Notes: a model not told the origin generated them from the sequence alone. A stretch of DNA of 64,000 nucleotides from Photobacterium rosenbergii (GCF_003026455.1 NZ_PYMB01000006.1:162805-226804); one strand, 5' to 3'; positions 21,726 through 33,416 are shown, counted from the first letter of the stretch. Program-made: numbers and translations.

Positions 21726-22532
21726 ATGAAACCTGTTCTGAAGATGTCAGTTTTGGCTGCAACGATCCTGCTAGCTGTAGGCTGCCAAGATGAAAAAGCA
21801 GCAGAAACAAAACCGGCAGAGCCTGCAAAAGTAGAGCAGGTGGCAGCTGAAGCCGCACCGGCGACATTCGCAACTGAAGATGACAAAGCAGCATATGCTA
21901 TTGGTGCTTCTCTGGCACAATACCTGGCTGCGAACCTAGACCAGCAGAAAGAGTTGGGCTTGGAGCTAAGCAAAGAGCAAGTACTAGCGGGTGTGACCGA
22001 TGTATTTGCCGACAAGAGCCGCCTAACGCAGGAAGAGACCCAGCAGGCGCTTCAGGCTCTGGATCAGCGTGTGTCTGAAATTGCACAGCAAAAAGCACAG
22101 GAAGAAGCTGAGAAGAACATCAAGGCTGGTGAAGACTACCGTGCTGAGTTTGAGAAGAAAGACGGCGTGGTGAAAACTGACTCGGGCCTACTTTACCAGG
22201 TTGAGACTGAGGGTGAAGGCGACAAGCCAGCAGCAACGGATACCGTTAAAGTACATTACAAAGGTATGCTAACTGACGGTACTGAGTTCGACAGCTCTTA
22301 CGCACGTAACCAGCCAGCAACCTTCCCACTGAACCAGGTTATTTCTGGTTGGACTGAAGGTGTCCAGCTAATGCCTGTGGGTTCTAAGTTCACCTTCGTT
22401 ATTCCGCCAGAGCTAGCCTACGGTTCTCAGGCGAACCCAAGCATCCCTGCTAACTCGACGCTGGTATTCGAAGTAGAACTTCTGGATATCGTAAAAGCAG
22501 ATCAGCCAGCCGAGGTTGAAGCTGCCCAGTAA
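21726..22532 (+). CDS. fkpA: FKBP-type peptidyl-prolyl isomerase FkpA
   Basis: 268 residues. N-terminal helical dimerisation domain (FATEDDKAAYAIGASLAQYL onwards, residues ~45-135) and C-terminal FKBP domain (~150-258; VHYKGMLTDGTEFDSSY, LAYGSQANPSIP). Periplasmic folding catalyst. The leader ends in LLAVGC (Cys 20), a lipobox-like site, unlike the signal-peptidase-I site of E. coli FkpA. The start at 21726 follows tggaga. Confidence 0.95.
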   Translation: MKPVLKMSVLAATILLAVGCQDEKAAETKPAEPAKVEQVAAEAAPATFATEDDKAAYAIGASLAQYLAANLDQQKELGLELSKEQVLAGVTDVFADKSRLTQEETQQALQALDQRVSEIAQQKAQEEAEKNIKAGEDYRAEFEKKDGVVKTDSGLLYQVETEGEGDKPAATDTVKVHYKGMLTDGTEFDSSYARNQPATFPLNQVISGWTEGVQLMPVGSKFTFVIPPELAYGSQANPSIPANSTLVFEVELLDIVKADQPAEVEAAQ

Positions 22533-22569
22533 TCCTGCACGCAGCAATATTGCGATTTAGGAAAAGTTT

Positions 22570-22598
22570 AAAAACCCAGCCTCGGCTGGGTTTTTTTA
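22570..22598 (+). terminator. Rho-independent terminator after fkpA
   Basis: Stem AAACCCAGCC / GGCTGGGTTT with a 2-nt loop and a run of T. Confidence 0.92.
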
Positions 22599-22717
22599 TC
22601 ATTCTAGTTGTATATGGTGTGAAAATGTTCAGGCAACTGTCCGAAATCTGATAAACTTGCAAGCAAGATTTGAAATTTTATCAATCGCCGTGAAATTTTC
22701 TTTCCCGGTGAGGCATA

Positions 22718-22773
22718 GCCCATTCTATTTATTTTTTCCCATTTCTGTGGCGCAGAAGTGAAATAGAATGGGC
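22718..22773. promoter_or_regulatory. 13-bp perfect inverted repeat before yheO
   Basis: GCCCATTCTATTT at 22718-22730 and its exact reverse complement at 22761-22773, separated by 30 nt. It lies just before the chosen yheO start and across an alternative ATG start (22768). Candidate operator or mRNA stem. Confidence 0.55.
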
Positions 22774-22794
22774 AACAGCAAGGAAGATAGACGC

Positions 22795-23517
22795 GTGGTA
22801 TCTACTGAAAACTTTGGCTCAGATGTGATGGTTGAGAGTGACTTGATTGAGCCGCGTGCTTTTAGCGAGCACGATTACATTATTCTTCGTTCATACGAGG
22901 CCGTTGTAGACGGCTTGGCTGCCTTGATTGGTCCATTCTGTGAAATCGTGCTGCACTCGTTGGCCGATCTCAACACCTCTGCAATCAAGATCGCCAATGG
23001 TGAAAATACCGGACGTAAAGTAGGTTCGCCAATCACCGATCTTGCCCTACGCATGCTACGTGACATCGAAGGCTCGGAGCGTAACTTCTCCCGTGCCTAC
23101 TTCACCCGTGCCAAGGGCGGCGACTTGATGAAGTCGATCACCATTGCAATCCGCAACGGCGACAACGATATCATCGGCCTGCTGTGTATCAACGTAAACC
23201 TCGACGCACCGTTCTCGCAGATCCTGCAGTCCTTCATGCCAACCGATGAAGCCAAGCAGGCGGCATCGAGCGTTAACTTTGCCAGTGATGTTGACGAGTT
23301 GGTGGACCAGACCGTTGAGCGTACTATCGAAGAAATCAACGCCGACAAGAATGTATCGAACAATGCCAAGAACCGTCAGATCGTGATGGAGTTGTTCGAC
23401 AAAGGTATCTTCGATATTAAAGATGCAATCAACCGGGTTGCAGACCGCCTTAATATTTCCAAGCACACGGTCTACCTCTACATCCGCCAGCGCAAAACCG
23501 AGGATGGCGAAAAATGA
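22795..23517 (+). CDS. yheO: YheO-family PAS/HTH transcriptional regulator
   Basis: 240 residues from a GTG preceded by AAGGAAG at 8-nt spacing; ATG at 22768 (249 residues) is possible but has a poor SD. N-terminal YheO/PAS-like domain ([27 protein letters not shown] near residues 30-57) and a C-terminal helix-turn-helix ([21 protein letters not shown]). It overlaps tusD by 4 nt, as in E. coli yheO-tusDCB-rpsL. The regulated genes are unknown; a nearby inverted repeat may be its own operator. Confidence 0.9.
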   Translation: MVSTENFGSDVMVESDLIEPRAFSEHDYIILRSYEAVVDGLAALIGPFCEIVLHSLADLNTSAIKIANGENTGRKVGSPITDLALRMLRDIEGSERNFSRAYFTRAKGGDLMKSITIAIRNGDNDIIGLLCINVNLDAPFSQILQSFMPTDEAKQAASSVNFASDVDELVDQTVERTIEEINADKNVSNNAKNRQIVMELFDKGIFDIKDAINRVADRLNISKHTVYLYIRQRKTEDGEK

Positions 23518-23906
23518 GCTTGAATTATGTGCTGGTGGTGGAAGGCCCGGCTTACGGGACCCAATCGGCACGTTCAGCCTATCAATTTGCCGATGCACTA
23601 CTGGCTGAGGGCCACCGCCTGACCCGGGTGTTCTTCTATCAGGACGGGGTGCATAACGGCTCAGCCTTAACGGCACCGGCATCAGATGAATTTGACCTAG
23701 TGGCTGCTTGGCAGCAGTTGGCACAGGTTCATGGTACCGAGTTGCAAACCTGTGTGGCAGCAGCATTGCGCCGCGGGATCATCAGCCCCCAGGAAGCCGA
23801 ACAGAACCAACTGGCAAGCAGTAATTTGGCGGAAGGTTTTGAGCAGGCAGGGTTGGGTGGTTTGGCCGAAGCCATGCTGACCGCCGATCGCGTTATTCAG
23901 TTTTAA
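23514..23906 (+). CDS. tusD: Sulfurtransferase TusD
   Basis: 130 residues, DsrE fold. Persulfide-carrying Cys80 in [15 protein letters not shown], equivalent to E. coli Cys78. Part of the TusBCD heterohexamer relaying sulfur from TusA to TusE for 2-thiouridine at the tRNA wobble base. Overlaps yheO by 4 nt. Confidence 0.96.
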   Translation: MSLNYVLVVEGPAYGTQSARSAYQFADALLAEGHRLTRVFFYQDGVHNGSALTAPASDEFDLVAAWQQLAQVHGTELQTCVAAALRRGIISPQEAEQNQLASSNLAEGFEQAGLGGLAEAMLTADRVIQF

Positions 23907-23916
23907 CAGGATAATC

Positions 23917-24273
23917 ATGACAACTCTAGGTTTTGTATTCCGCCATGCCCCTCATGGTATTGCTTCGGGTCGTGAAGGCCTCGACGCGGTATTGGCGACA
24001 TCCGCCTACAGCGAAGATATTTCGCTGTTCTTCCATGGCGACGGCGTTTACCAGTTACTGGATGGCCAGCAGCCAAAAGGCATTTTATCCCGCGACTATA
24101 TCGCTACCTTCAAGATGCTTGAACTCTATGACATCGAACAGGTTTATGTCTGCAGCCAGTCTTTGCAGGCTCGCGGACTAACGACAGACGATCTGCTGAT
24201 CGATGTTATTGCCTGCGAGGCGGATGAGTTTTCCAGCCATTTGCATGCCTGCCAGCGCGTGCTGGCATTCTAA
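23917..24273 (+). CDS. tusC: Sulfur relay protein TusC
   Basis: 118 residues of the DsrF-like family ([32 protein letters not shown]). Subunit of TusBCD without a conserved catalytic role. 10 nt after tusD; SD acagga. Confidence 0.95.
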   Translation: MTTLGFVFRHAPHGIASGREGLDAVLATSAYSEDISLFFHGDGVYQLLDGQQPKGILSRDYIATFKMLELYDIEQVYVCSQSLQARGLTTDDLLIDVIACEADEFSSHLHACQRVLAF

Positions 24274-24296
24274 GCCCTTTCTCGGTGAGGCTCTGT

Positions 24297-24590
24297 ATGC
24301 TCCATATTTTTACCCGCTCCCCATTTCAGTCCCGAGCATTTGATGAATCGGCTGCGGTGATCAGCCAAAATGACTCGATTTTGCTGATCCAAGACGCAGT
24401 TATCGCTGCTACGGTTGAAAATAGCCCAATTTTTTCGTTCCAAGATGCCGGCGTAAAAATTTATTTACTGGCAGAGGATTTAGCTGCTCGCGGGCTGCAG
24501 GATAAGCTCAAGCTTGAAGTCAATGTTATTGATTATAAAGGTTTTGTTGGCTTGACTGTTGATTGCGAAACGCAAATGAAGTGGGCCTGA
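24297..24590 (+). CDS. tusB: Sulfur relay protein TusB
   Basis: 97 residues, DsrH-like (MLHIFTRSPF at the start, NDSILLIQDAVIAA). Third TusBCD subunit. The start at 24297 follows ggtgagg. Last tus gene before the str operon promoter. Confidence 0.94.
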   Translation: MLHIFTRSPFQSRAFDESAAVISQNDSILLIQDAVIAATVENSPIFSFQDAGVKIYLLAEDLAARGLQDKLKLEVNVIDYKGFVGLTVDCETQMKWA

Positions 24591-24670
24591 CAGGCATTCT
24601 CAAACCTTGGAAAACCCGTGGATATCAGGTTGATTAAGAAATAATCATTTGATTGATCGCTGGTTACATC

Positions 24671-24699
24671 TTGACACCCTTGGGTGCGATGCCTAAAAT
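24671..24699 (+). promoter_or_regulatory. str operon promoter
   Basis: TTGACA (24671-24676), a 17-bp spacer and TAAAAT (24694-24699), then a G/C-containing discriminator (TTCGCGTCC), as expected for stringently controlled translation genes. About 70 nt before rpsL. Confidence 0.82.
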
Positions 24700-24750
24700 T
24701 TCGCGTCCTCCTGTTGTTGGGAGGCAGATTTTTCACATTTACGAAAGTAA

Positions 24751-25143
<393 letters not shown>

Positions 25144-25239
25144 TGGATTCCGTTAAGTAAGGCCAAACACTAAAATTATTTAATTTTTGAAGAAACTGAA
25201 AAGTTTTGGATAACCTGAAGAAGACAACGGAGAATATCC

Positions 25240-25710
25240 ATGCCACGTCGTCGCGTAATCGGTCAGCGTAAGATCCTTCCAGATCCAAAGTTCAAATCTG
25301 AATTGCTGGCAAAATTCGTTAACATCCTAATGGTTGACGGTAAGAAATCTACTGCTGAGAAAATTGTTTACTCTGCACTAGAAACAATGGCTGAGCGTTC
25401 TGGTGAAGAACACCTAGCTATCTTTGAAAAAGCTCTTGAAAATGTACGTCCAGCGGTAGAAGTTAAGTCTCGCCGTGTGGGTGGTTCAACTTACCAGGTG
25501 CCTGTAGAAGTACGTCCAGTACGTCGTAACGCACTAGCTATGCGTTGGTTGGTTGAAGCTGCGCGTAAGCGTGGTGAAAAATCTATGGCTCAGCGTCTAG
25601 CAGGCGAAATGCTTGATGCGGCTGACAACAAAGGTTCTGCTGTTAAGAAACGTGAAGACGTTCACCGTATGGCAGACGCGAACAAAGCGTTCGCACATTA
25701 CCGCTGGTAA
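25240..25710 (+). CDS. rpsG: 30S ribosomal protein S7
   Basis: 156 residues, 30S head assembly protein ([18 protein letters not shown] at the start). The 96-nt gap to rpsL equals the place where S7 binds to repress translation of the str message in E. coli; the same control is likely here but was not folded. SD cggaga. Confidence 0.99.
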   Translation: MPRRRVIGQRKILPDPKFKSELLAKFVNILMVDGKKSTAEKIVYSALETMAERSGEEHLAIFEKALENVRPAVEVKSRRVGGSTYQVPVEVRPVRRNALAMRWLVEAARKRGEKSMAQRLAGEMLDAADNKGSAVKKREDVHRMADANKAFAHYRW

Positions 25711-25731
25711 TCACCCCGGTAATACAAATAG

Positions 25732-25758
25732 GGCGCGGCAAGCTTGGCTTGTCGCGCC
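25732..25758 (+). other. Hairpin in the rpsG-fusA gap
   Basis: Arms GGCGCGGCAAGC and GCTTGTCGCGCC pair at 11 of 12 positions around TTG. No T run follows, so more likely an mRNA-processing or stability element than a terminator. Confidence 0.6.
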
Positions 25759-25800
25759 TAAACCATACTCTAAGGACTCCCTTAGTAAGAGGATACTGCC

Positions 25801-27897
25801 GTGGCTCGTAAAACGCCTATCGAGCGCTACCGTAACATCGGTATTTGTGCTCACGTTGACGCCGGTAAAACAACAACTACCGAGCGTATCCTGTTCTATA
25901 CAGGCTTATCTCACAAAATTGGTGAGGTTCACGACGGCGCAGCTACCATGGACTGGATGGAGCAGGAGCAGGAGCGTGGTATCACAATCACATCTGCTGC
26001 AACGACTACCTTCTGGCGTGGTATGGAAGCTCAGTTCCCTGAGCACCGCGTAAACATCATCGATACCCCAGGACACGTTGACTTTACCATCGAGGTAGAG
26101 CGTTCATTGCGTGTGCTTGATGGTGCTGTTGTTGTTTTCTGTGGTTCATCAGGTGTTGAGCCTCAGTCTGAGACCGTTTGGCGCCAGGCTGACAAGTACG
26201 AAGTACCGCGTATGGTTTTCGTAAACAAGATGGACCGAGCTGGTGCAGACTTCCTTCGCGTTGTTGACCAAATCAAAAACCGTCTTGGTGCGAACCCAGT
26301 GCCAATTCAATTGAATATCGGTGCTGAAGACGAATTCAAAGGCGTTGTTGACCTTATCAAGATGAAGGCCATCAACTGGAATGAAGATGATCAGGGTATG
26401 TCATTTACCTATGAAGACATTCCAGCTGACATGGTTGAGCTTGCTGAGGAATGGCGTCAGAACCTGGTTGAATCAGCTGCGGAAGCAACTGAAGAGCTGA
26501 TGGACAAGTACCTTGAAGAAGGTGAACTGTCTGAAGCGGAAATCAAGGCCGGTCTTCGCCAGCGTACGCTAGCGAATGAGATCGTGCTGGCAACCTGTGG
26601 TTCAGCATTCAAAAACAAAGGCGTTCAGGCTGTACTTGATGCAGTGATTGAATTCCTGCCTTCGCCAACGGAAGTGAAAGCTATCCGCGGTGAAGACGAA
26701 GCGGGTAACGAAGTTGAGCGCCACTCTAGTGATGATGAACCATTCTCAGCACTAGCGTTCAAAATCGCGACCGACCCATTCGTTGGAACCTTGACCTTCA
26801 TGCGCGTTTACTCTGGAGTTGTAAATTCAGGCGACACCGTCTACAACTCAGTAAAAGAAAAACGCGAGCGTTTCGGTCGTATCGTACAGATGCACTCGAA
26901 CAAGCGTGAAGAAGTTAAGGAAATCCGCGCGGGTGATATCGCTGCGGCGATTGGCCTGAAGAATGTCACCACCGGTGACACCCTGTGTGATCAGGACCAC
27001 AAAGTGGTTCTAGAGCGCATGGAATTCCCAGAGCCAGTAATTCAAATCGCTGTAGAGCCTCGCTCTCAGGCTGACCAAGAGAAAATGGGTATTGCACTAG
27101 GTAAACTGGCTGCAGAAGATCCATCTTTCCGCGTCGAAACCGACGATGAATCTGGCCAGACTCTGATTTCAGGCATGGGTGAACTTCACCTTGATATCAT
27201 CGTTGACCGTATGAAGCGCGAATTCAGCGTTGAATGTAACGTTGGTAAACCTCAGGTGGCTTACCGTGAAACTATCCGTGGCAAAACGGAAGTGGAAGGT
27301 AAATTTGTACGCCAGTCTGGTGGTCGCGGTCAATATGGTCACGTATGGCTGAAAATCGAACCATCGGAGCCTGATGAAGGTTTCGTGTTCGTGGACGAAG
27401 TCGTTGGTGGTGTGGTACCGAAAGAGTACATTGGTGCTGTTGCCAAAGGTATCGAAGAGCAGATGAACAACGGTGTGCTGGCTGGCTATCCTGTATTGGA
27501 TGTCAAAGCGACCCTGTTCGACGGTTCTTACCATGACGTTGACTCCAACGAAATGGCATTTAAGATTGCCGGTTCTATGGCTTTCAAGAAGGGTGCGCTA
27601 GAAGCACAACCTGTAATTCTTGAGCCATTGATGAAGGTTGAAGTAACCACTCCGGAAGACTGGATGGGTGATGTTGTTGGTGACCTTAACCGTCGCCGCG
27701 GCATGATCGAAGGTATGGACGAAGGCCCTGCTGGCCTGAAGATTGTCCGTGCCAAAGTACCGCTTTCGGAAATGTTCGGTTACGCAACCGACTTGCGTTC
27801 AGCGACCCAGGGTCGTGCGTCATACTCAATGGAATTCAGCGAATACGCTGATGTTCCTAAGAATGTCGCCGATGCAATCATCGCTGAGCGTGGTTAA
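25801..27897 (+). CDS. fusA: Elongation factor G
   Basis: 698 residues with a GTG start and SD aagagg. Translocase GTPase: G1 AHVDAGKTT (near residue 18), G3 DTPGHVDF (near 88), G4 NKMD (near 142). Five domains as in E. coli EF-G. A 12-bp hairpin precedes it in the rpsG-fusA gap. Confidence 0.99.
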   Translation: MARKTPIERYRNIGICAHVDAGKTTTTERILFYTGLSHKIGEVHDGAATMDWMEQEQERGITITSAATTTFWRGMEAQFPEHRVNIIDTPGHVDFTIEVERSLRVLDGAVVVFCGSSGVEPQSETVWRQADKYEVPRMVFVNKMDRAGADFLRVVDQIKNRLGANPVPIQLNIGAEDEFKGVVDLIKMKAINWNEDDQGMSFTYEDIPADMVELAEEWRQNLVESAAEATEELMDKYLEEGELSEAEIKAGLRQRTLANEIVLATCGSAFKNKGVQAVLDAVIEFLPSPTEVKAIRGEDEAGNEVERHSSDDEPFSALAFKIATDPFVGTLTFMRVYSGVVNSGDTVYNSVKEKRERFGRIVQMHSNKREEVKEIRAGDIAAAIGLKNVTTGDTLCDQDHKVVLERMEFPEPVIQIAVEPRSQADQEKMGIALGKLAAEDPSFRVETDDESGQTLISGMGELHLDIIVDRMKREFSVECNVGKPQVAYRETIRGKTEVEGKFVRQSGGRGQYGHVWLKIEPSEPDEGFVFVDEVVGGVVPKEYIGAVAKGIEEQMNNGVLAGYPVLDVKATLFDGSYHDVDSNEMAFKIAGSMAFKKGALEAQPVILEPLMKVEVTTPEDWMGDVVGDLNRRRGMIEGMDEGPAGLKIVRAKVPLSEMFGYATDLRSATQGRASYSMEFSEYADVPKNVADAIIAERG

Positions 27898-27912
27898 TCG
27901 CAAGATCTATAT

Positions 27913-27934
27913 TGCGCCAATGGCTGTTGGCGCA
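27913..27934 (+). other. Hairpin in the fusA-tuf gap
   Basis: Perfect 8-bp stem TGCGCCAA / TTGGCGCA with a 6-nt loop, 16 nt after fusA. Followed by TAAAATAG, not a T run. Confidence 0.55.
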
Positions 27935-28006
27935 TAAAATAGCAACTTCTGACGCGTCCCATAAAAATTTCGGTGGGGCGTATCATAACTAGGAAGGAAC
28001 ACGATC

Positions 28007-29191
28007 GTGTCTAAAGAAAAATTTGAACGTACGAAACCGCACGTTAACGTTGGTACTATCGGCCACGTTGACCACGGTAAAACTACTCTAACTGCTGCTA
28101 TCTGTACTACTTTGTCAAAAGTATACGGTGGTGAAGCTAAAGACTTCGCATCTATCGATAACGCTCCAGAAGAGCGCGAGCGTGGTATCACAATCTCTAC
28201 TTCTCACGTAGAGTACGATACTCCAACTCGTCACTACGCACACGTAGACTGCCCAGGACACGCCGATTACGTTAAAAACATGATCACTGGTGCTGCGCAG
28301 ATGGACGGTGGTATCCTAGTTGTTGCTGCAACTGACGGCCCAATGCCTCAGACTCGTGAGCACATCCTACTAGGCCGTCAGGTTGGTATCCCTTACATCA
28401 TCGTGTTCATGAACAAGTGTGACATGGTTGATGACGAAGAGCTTCTAGAGCTAGTTGAGATGGAAGTTCGTGAACTTCTTTCTGAGTACGACTTCCCAGG
28501 TGACGACTGCCCAGTAATCATGGGTTCTGCTCTTGGCGCTCTAAACGGCGAGAAAGAGTGGGAAGACAAGATTGTTGAGCTAGCTGAAGCACTAGACAAC
28601 TACATCCCAGAGCCAGAGCGTGCGATCGACCGTCCGTTCATCCTACCTATCGAAGATGTATTCTCAATCCAGGGCCGTGGTACTGTTGTAACTGGTCGTG
28701 TTGAGCAGGGTATCATCACTGTAGGTGACGAAGTAGAAATCATCGGTATCAAAGACACTACTACAACTACTTGTACTGGTGTTGAGATGTTCCGTAAGCT
28801 TCTTGACGAAGGCCGTGCTGGTGAGAACGTTGGTGTTCTTCTACGTGGTACTAAGCGTGACGAAGTTGAGCGTGGTCAGGTTCTTGCTAAGCCAGGTTCT
28901 ATCACTCCGCACACTACTTTCGAGTCAGAAGTATACGTTCTGTCTAAAGACGAAGGTGGCCGTCACACGCCATTCTTCAAAGGCTACCGTCCACAGTTCT
29001 ACTTCCGTACAACTGACGTAACTGGTACTATCGAACTACCAGAAGGCGTAGAAATGGTTATGCCTGGTGACAACATCCAAATGGTTGTTACTCTAATCGC
29101 TCCTATCGCGATGGACGAAGGTCTACGCTTTGCGATCCGTGAAGGCGGTCGTACAGTAGGTGCTGGTGTTGTTGCTAAGATCGTTGCTTAA
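28007..29191 (+). CDS. tuf: Elongation factor Tu
   Basis: 394 residues with a GTG start and SD aaggaa. Delivers aminoacyl-tRNA to the ribosome. G1 [14 protein letters not shown] (near residue 19), G3 DCPGHADY, G4 NKCDMV; the C-terminal domain is complete. Last gene of the str operon, followed by a terminator. Whether a second tuf exists elsewhere cannot be seen. Confidence 0.99.
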   Translation: MSKEKFERTKPHVNVGTIGHVDHGKTTLTAAICTTLSKVYGGEAKDFASIDNAPEERERGITISTSHVEYDTPTRHYAHVDCPGHADYVKNMITGAAQMDGGILVVAATDGPMPQTREHILLGRQVGIPYIIVFMNKCDMVDDEELLELVEMEVRELLSEYDFPGDDCPVIMGSALGALNGEKEWEDKIVELAEALDNYIPEPERAIDRPFILPIEDVFSIQGRGTVVTGRVEQGIITVGDEVEIIGIKDTTTTTCTGVEMFRKLLDEGRAGENVGVLLRGTKRDEVERGQVLAKPGSITPHTTFESEVYVLSKDEGGRHTPFFKGYRPQFYFRTTDVTGTIELPEGVEMVMPGDNIQMVVTLIAPIAMDEGLRFAIREGGRTVGAGVVAKIVA

Positions 29192-29216
29192 TTTGCAATA
29201 GTCTAACGACACTAAG

Positions 29217-29244
29217 AAAAGGGAAGCTTCGGCTTCCCTTTTTG
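29217..29244 (+). terminator. Rho-independent terminator of the str operon
   Basis: Stem AAGGGAAGC / GCTTCCCTT with a short loop and a T run, 26 nt after tuf. Confidence 0.92.
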
Positions 29245-29422
29245 CTTTCTGGGCTTCTGTAATGGATGCCTTTTTTGTCAGATACTTATGTCGCTATATT
29301 TGATTAAAGAATAAATAGCTCGTTTCTATCCCCAAATGTTCTAACTGGGGATGTGTTTGCAACTAGTAATGAAAACAATTCTTGTTTATATTCTTTTCAT
29401 CGTATTGGAGGATAGAAATAAG

Positions 29423-29611
29423 ATGTACGTTTGTCTTTGCCACGGAATTTCCGACAAAAAAATCATGAAGCTCGCCGAGCAACACGGGATCAGTGATATC
29501 CGCGGTATCCGCCAGTTTACCCCGTTGGGTTCGCAATGCGGCAAATGTATTCGCCAAGCCAAGGAAGTCCTTGAAATGGCCCCGGTCAACCAATACAAAA
29601 AAGCCAGTTAA
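29423..29611 (+). CDS. bfd: Bacterioferritin-associated ferredoxin Bfd
   Basis: 62 residues. Four Cys ligands of the [2Fe-2S] cluster: C4, C6, C39 and C42 (CLC and CGKC). Bfd reduces bacterioferritin iron so that it can be released. The start at 29423 gives the standard MYVCLCHGISD beginning. Next to bfr, between tuf and the S10 operon as in E. coli. Confidence 0.95.
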   Translation: MYVCLCHGISDKKIMKLAEQHGISDIRGIRQFTPLGSQCGKCIRQAKEVLEMAPVNQYKKAS

Positions 29612-29692
29612 CCCAGGCTTTTCATAGCGTGTCTTTTGACACTCTTCTAATCGGTTCTATGCTTATGGGAACTGACAGAGGAGTGTTTTGTA

Positions 29693-30175
29693 ATGAAAGC
29701 TGATCCGAAAATCATCCAACACCTCAATAAAATCCTCGGCAACGAATTGGTTGCTATCAACCAGTATTTCCTCCACGCCCGTATGTACAAGGACTGGGGC
29801 CTCAAACACCTTGCCGACAAGGAATACCACGAGTCTATCGATGAGATGAACCATGCGGATCATTTGATTGAACGTATCTTGTTCCTCGAAGGTCTACCTA
29901 ACCTCCAGGATCTCGGCAAACTCAATATTGGTGAAGATACCAAAGAGATGCTCGAGTGTGACTTGGCTTTGGAGATGGCCGCTATTCCAGACTTACGTGA
30001 TGCCATCGCCTATGCCGAAGAGGTGAGGGACTATGTCTCGCGTGACCTGTTTCAGGATATCCTTGAAGATGAAGAAGAGCACGTCGACTGGCTCGAAACC
30101 CAACTCGGCCTTATCGAGAAAGTCGGTATTGCCAACTACAACCAAGCCCAGATCATCGACGAAGACGAGGGGTAG
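29693..30175 (+). CDS. bfr: Bacterioferritin
   Basis: 160 residues. All functional residues are present: ferroxidase ligands E18, E51, H54, E94, E127 and H130, and haem axial ligand M52. Forms a 24-subunit iron-storage shell. 81 nt after bfd; SD agagga. Confidence 0.97.
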   Translation: MKADPKIIQHLNKILGNELVAINQYFLHARMYKDWGLKHLADKEYHESIDEMNHADHLIERILFLEGLPNLQDLGKLNIGEDTKEMLECDLALEMAAIPDLRDAIAYAEEVRDYVSRDLFQDILEDEEEHVDWLETQLGLIEKVGIANYNQAQIIDEDEG

Positions 30176-30235
30176 GGGAGTCGTTGTTATGGCCCTGGGA
30201 AGATAGGGACCTCGGTCCTTGGAAAAGCATTGAAG

Positions 30236-30258
30236 CCCACACCGAGTGTGGGTTTTTT
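30236..30258 (+). terminator. Rho-independent terminator after bfr
   Basis: Stem CCCACAC / GTGTGGG with a 3-nt loop and six T. Confidence 0.9.
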
Positions 30259-30333
30259 AGTGTTGTAAGCTCCTAGTAGGGGCGAAATGAGAACTAAAAG
30301 CTTGCAGTGCTTGAACTCATCGCTAATATTGCC

Positions 30334-30382
30334 CAGCACCCAGCACCCAGCACCCAGCACCCAGCACCCAGCACCCAGCACC
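30334..30382. repeat. Tandem heptamer array CAGCACC
   Basis: Seven perfect copies of CAGCACC, between the bfr terminator and the S10 promoter. Confidence 0.98.
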
Positions 30383-30431
30383 CGCTCCAACAACCACTTA
30401 CCGCTAATTCTGTCTGATTTTCAAACAAGGC

Positions 30432-30459
30432 TTGCGTTCGAAACTGTGATCTGTATAAT
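30432..30459 (+). promoter_or_regulatory. S10 operon promoter
   Basis: TTGCGT (30432-30437), a 16-bp spacer and a consensus TATAAT (30454-30459), followed by the G/C-rich GCCCTCC typical of growth-rate-controlled promoters. Confidence 0.82.
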
Positions 30460-30465
30460 GCCCTC

Positions 30466-31011
<546 letters not shown>

Positions 31012-31025
31012 GGGGAGATAAGAGA

Positions 31026-31655
31026 ATGATTGGTCTAATCGGTCGTAAAGTGGGCATGACCCGCGTATTTACCGAAGATGGCGTTTCTATCCCAGTAACT
31101 GTGGTTGAAGTTGAAGCAAACCGCGTTTCTCAGGTTAAATCTGTTGAAACTGACGGCTACAACGCAATCCAGGTAACTACTGGTGCAAAGAAAGCTAACC
31201 GTGTTTCTAAGCCAGAAGCTGGCCACTTTGCGAAAGCAGGTGTTGAAGCGGGTCGCGGTCTTTGGGAATTCCGTCTAGAGAACAACGAAGAGTTCGCTGT
31301 TGGCGCTGAGCTAACTGTTGAGCTGTTCAACGAAATTAAAAAAGTAGACGTTACTGGTACATCTAAGGGTAAAGGTTTCCAAGGTGCTGTTAAGCGCTGG
31401 AACTTCCGCACTCAAGATATGACTCACGGTAACTCCTTGTCTCACCGTGCTCCTGGTTCTATCGGTCAATGTCAGACTCCAGGTCGCGTATTTAAAGGCA
31501 AGAAAATGGCTGGTCACATGGGTGCTGAGCGTGTAACGACTCAAAACCTAGAGATCGTACGTGTTGACGCTGAGCGCAATCTGCTTCTTATCAAAGGTGC
31601 AGTACCAGGTGCTACAGGTGGCAACGTGATCGTTAAACCAGCTGTTAAAGCGTAA
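31026..31655 (+). CDS. rplC: 50S ribosomal protein L3
   Basis: 209 residues. Binds 23S rRNA near the peptidyl-transferase centre; the [12 protein letters not shown] segment with the methylated-Gln region is present. 14 nt after rpsJ; SD aggggagataagag. Confidence 0.99.
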   Translation: MIGLIGRKVGMTRVFTEDGVSIPVTVVEVEANRVSQVKSVETDGYNAIQVTTGAKKANRVSKPEAGHFAKAGVEAGRGLWEFRLENNEEFAVGAELTVELFNEIKKVDVTGTSKGKGFQGAVKRWNFRTQDMTHGNSLSHRAPGSIGQCQTPGRVFKGKKMAGHMGAERVTTQNLEIVRVDAERNLLLIKGAVPGATGGNVIVKPAVKA

Positions 31656-31671
31656 CGTCGAGGAGTTAGTA

Positions 31672-32274
31672 ATGGAATTGGTAGTCAAAGGCGCTGATGC
31701 GCTAACTGTCTCCGAAACTACTTTTGGGCGTGACTTCAATGAAGCGCTTGTACACCAGGTAGTTGTTGCTTTCGCAGCAGGTGCTCGTCAAGGTACACGT
31801 GCTCAGAAGACTCGTTCTGACGTTTCTGGTGGTGGTGCTAAACCATGGCGCCAGAAAGGTACAGGCCGCGCTCGTGCAGGTACAATCCGTAGCCCACTAT
31901 GGCGTACCGGTGGTGTAACTTTCGCTGCTCGTCCACAGGACCACAGCCAGAAAGTTAACAAGAAGATGTACCGTGGTGCTATGAAGAGCATTCTTTCTGA
32001 GCTTGTTCGTCAAGAGCGTCTAATCGTTGTTGATGACTTCTCTGTAGAAGCACCTAAAACTAAAGCGCTAGTAGCTAAGCTTAAAGAGCTTGAGCTTACT
32101 GATGCGCTGATCGTAACTGGCGAACTAGATGAGAATCTATTCCTAGCTGCACGTAACCTATACAAAGTAGACGTACGTGATGCTAAGGCAATCGACCCAG
32201 TTAGCTTGATCGCTTTCGATAAAGTTGTGATGACTGCAGCAGCAGTTAAAGCAGTTGAGGAGATGCTAGCATGA
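31672..32274 (+). CDS. rplD: 50S ribosomal protein L4
   Basis: 200 residues. Exit-tunnel protein with the long loop [19 protein letters not shown]; also the autoregulator of the S10 operon in E. coli. Overlaps rplW by 4 nt (ATGA). Confidence 0.99.
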   Translation: MELVVKGADALTVSETTFGRDFNEALVHQVVVAFAAGARQGTRAQKTRSDVSGGGAKPWRQKGTGRARAGTIRSPLWRTGGVTFAARPQDHSQKVNKKMYRGAMKSILSELVRQERLIVVDDFSVEAPKTKALVAKLKELELTDALIVTGELDENLFLAARNLYKVDVRDAKAIDPVSLIAFDKVVMTAAAVKAVEEMLA

Positions 32275-32573
32275 TCACTGAAGAGCGTATTCTAAAAGTT
32301 CTACGTGCTCCGCACATCTCTGAAAAAGCAACTATGGCTGCTGAAAACGGTAACACTATCGTATTCAAAGTAGCTAAAGATGCGACTAAGAAAGAGATCA
32401 AAGCAGCAGTTGAAAAACTGTTCGAGGTTGAAGTTAAGTCTGTAAATACTCTTATCACTAAGGGTAAGACCAAGCGTCAAGGTATGCGTCAAGGCCGTCG
32501 TTCAGACGTTAAGAAAGCCTACGTTATCCTGAAAGAAGGTCAAGACATCGACTTCGCTGGTAGTGCAGAGTAA
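32271..32573 (+). CDS. rplW: 50S ribosomal protein L23
   Basis: 100 residues. Tunnel-exit protein, docking site for trigger factor and SRP; the conserved acidic/hydrophobic loop around [15 protein letters not shown] is present. Translationally coupled to rplD. Confidence 0.99.
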   Translation: MITEERILKVLRAPHISEKATMAAENGNTIVFKVAKDATKKEIKAAVEKLFEVEVKSVNTLITKGKTKRQGMRQGRRSDVKKAYVILKEGQDIDFAGSAE

Positions 32574-32591
32574 GGCTAGGAGCAAAGAAGA

Positions 32592-33416
32592 ATGGCTATT
32601 GTAAAATGTAAGCCGACTTCCCCAGGTCGTCGCCACGTAGTTAAAGTGGTTAACTCTGACCTGCATAAGGGTAAGCCGTACGCACCTCTACTAGAGAAAA
32701 AATCTAAGTCAGGTGGTCGTAACAACAACGGTCGTATTACAGTACGTCACATCGGTGGTGGTAACAAAAATGCTTACCGTATCATCGATTTCAAACGTAC
32801 TAAAGACGGTATCCCAGCGAAAGTTGAGCGTCTAGAATACGATCCAAACCGTAGCGCAAACATCGCTCTAGTTCTGTACGCAGACGGTGAGCGCCGCTAC
32901 ATCATCGCACCTAAAGGTCTTCAGGCTGGTGACACTATCCAGTCTGGCGCAGATGCTGCTATCAAAGTTGGTAACACTCTACCAATGCGCAACATCCCAG
33001 TAGGTTCAACAGTACACTGTGTTGAGCTTAAGCCTGGTAAAGGTGCTCAGCTGGCTCGTTCAGCTGGTGCATACGCTCAGATCATTGCACGTGCAGGCAC
33101 TTACGTGACTCTACGTCTTCGTTCTGGTGAGATGCGTAAAGTTCTTGCTGAAGGTCGTGCGACTCTAGGTGAAGTTGGTAATGCAGAACACATGCTACGT
33201 GAGCTAGGTAAAGCTGGTGCTTCACGTTGGCGCGGTGTTCGTCCAACTGTACGTGGTGTTGTAATGAACCCAGTTGACCACCCACACGGTGGTGGTGAAG
33301 GCCGTACTTCTGGTGGTCGTCACCCAGTTACACCTTGGGGTGTACCAACTAAGGGTTACAAGACTCGTAAGAACAAGCGTACCGACAAGTACATCGTACG
33401 TCGTCGTAACAAGTAA
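32592..33416 (+). CDS. rplB: 50S ribosomal protein L2
   Basis: 274 residues. Essential for subunit joining and the peptidyl-transferase centre; the conserved [13 protein letters not shown] contains the key His (near residue 229). SD taggagc. Confidence 0.99.
   Translation: MAIVKCKPTSPGRRHVVKVVNSDLHKGKPYAPLLEKKSKSGGRNNNGRITVRHIGGGNKNAYRIIDFKRTKDGIPAKVERLEYDPNRSANIALVLYADGERRYIIAPKGLQAGDTIQSGADAAIKVGNTLPMRNIPVGSTVHCVELKPGKGAQLARSAGAYAQIIARAGTYVTLRLRSGEMRKVLAEGRATLGEVGNAEHMLRELGKAGASRWRGVRPTVRGVVMNPVDHPHGGGEGRTSGGRHPVTPWGVPTKGYKTRKNKRTDKYIVRRRNK

Noticed and set aside
23056..23766. 236-codon antisense frame opposite yheO/tusD
   Set aside because: Shadow of two conserved genes; composition follows the reverse strand of the yheO codons.
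30334..30382. CRISPR array
   Set aside because: The units are direct 7-bp repeats without spacers, as are the other arrays; no cas genes in the window.
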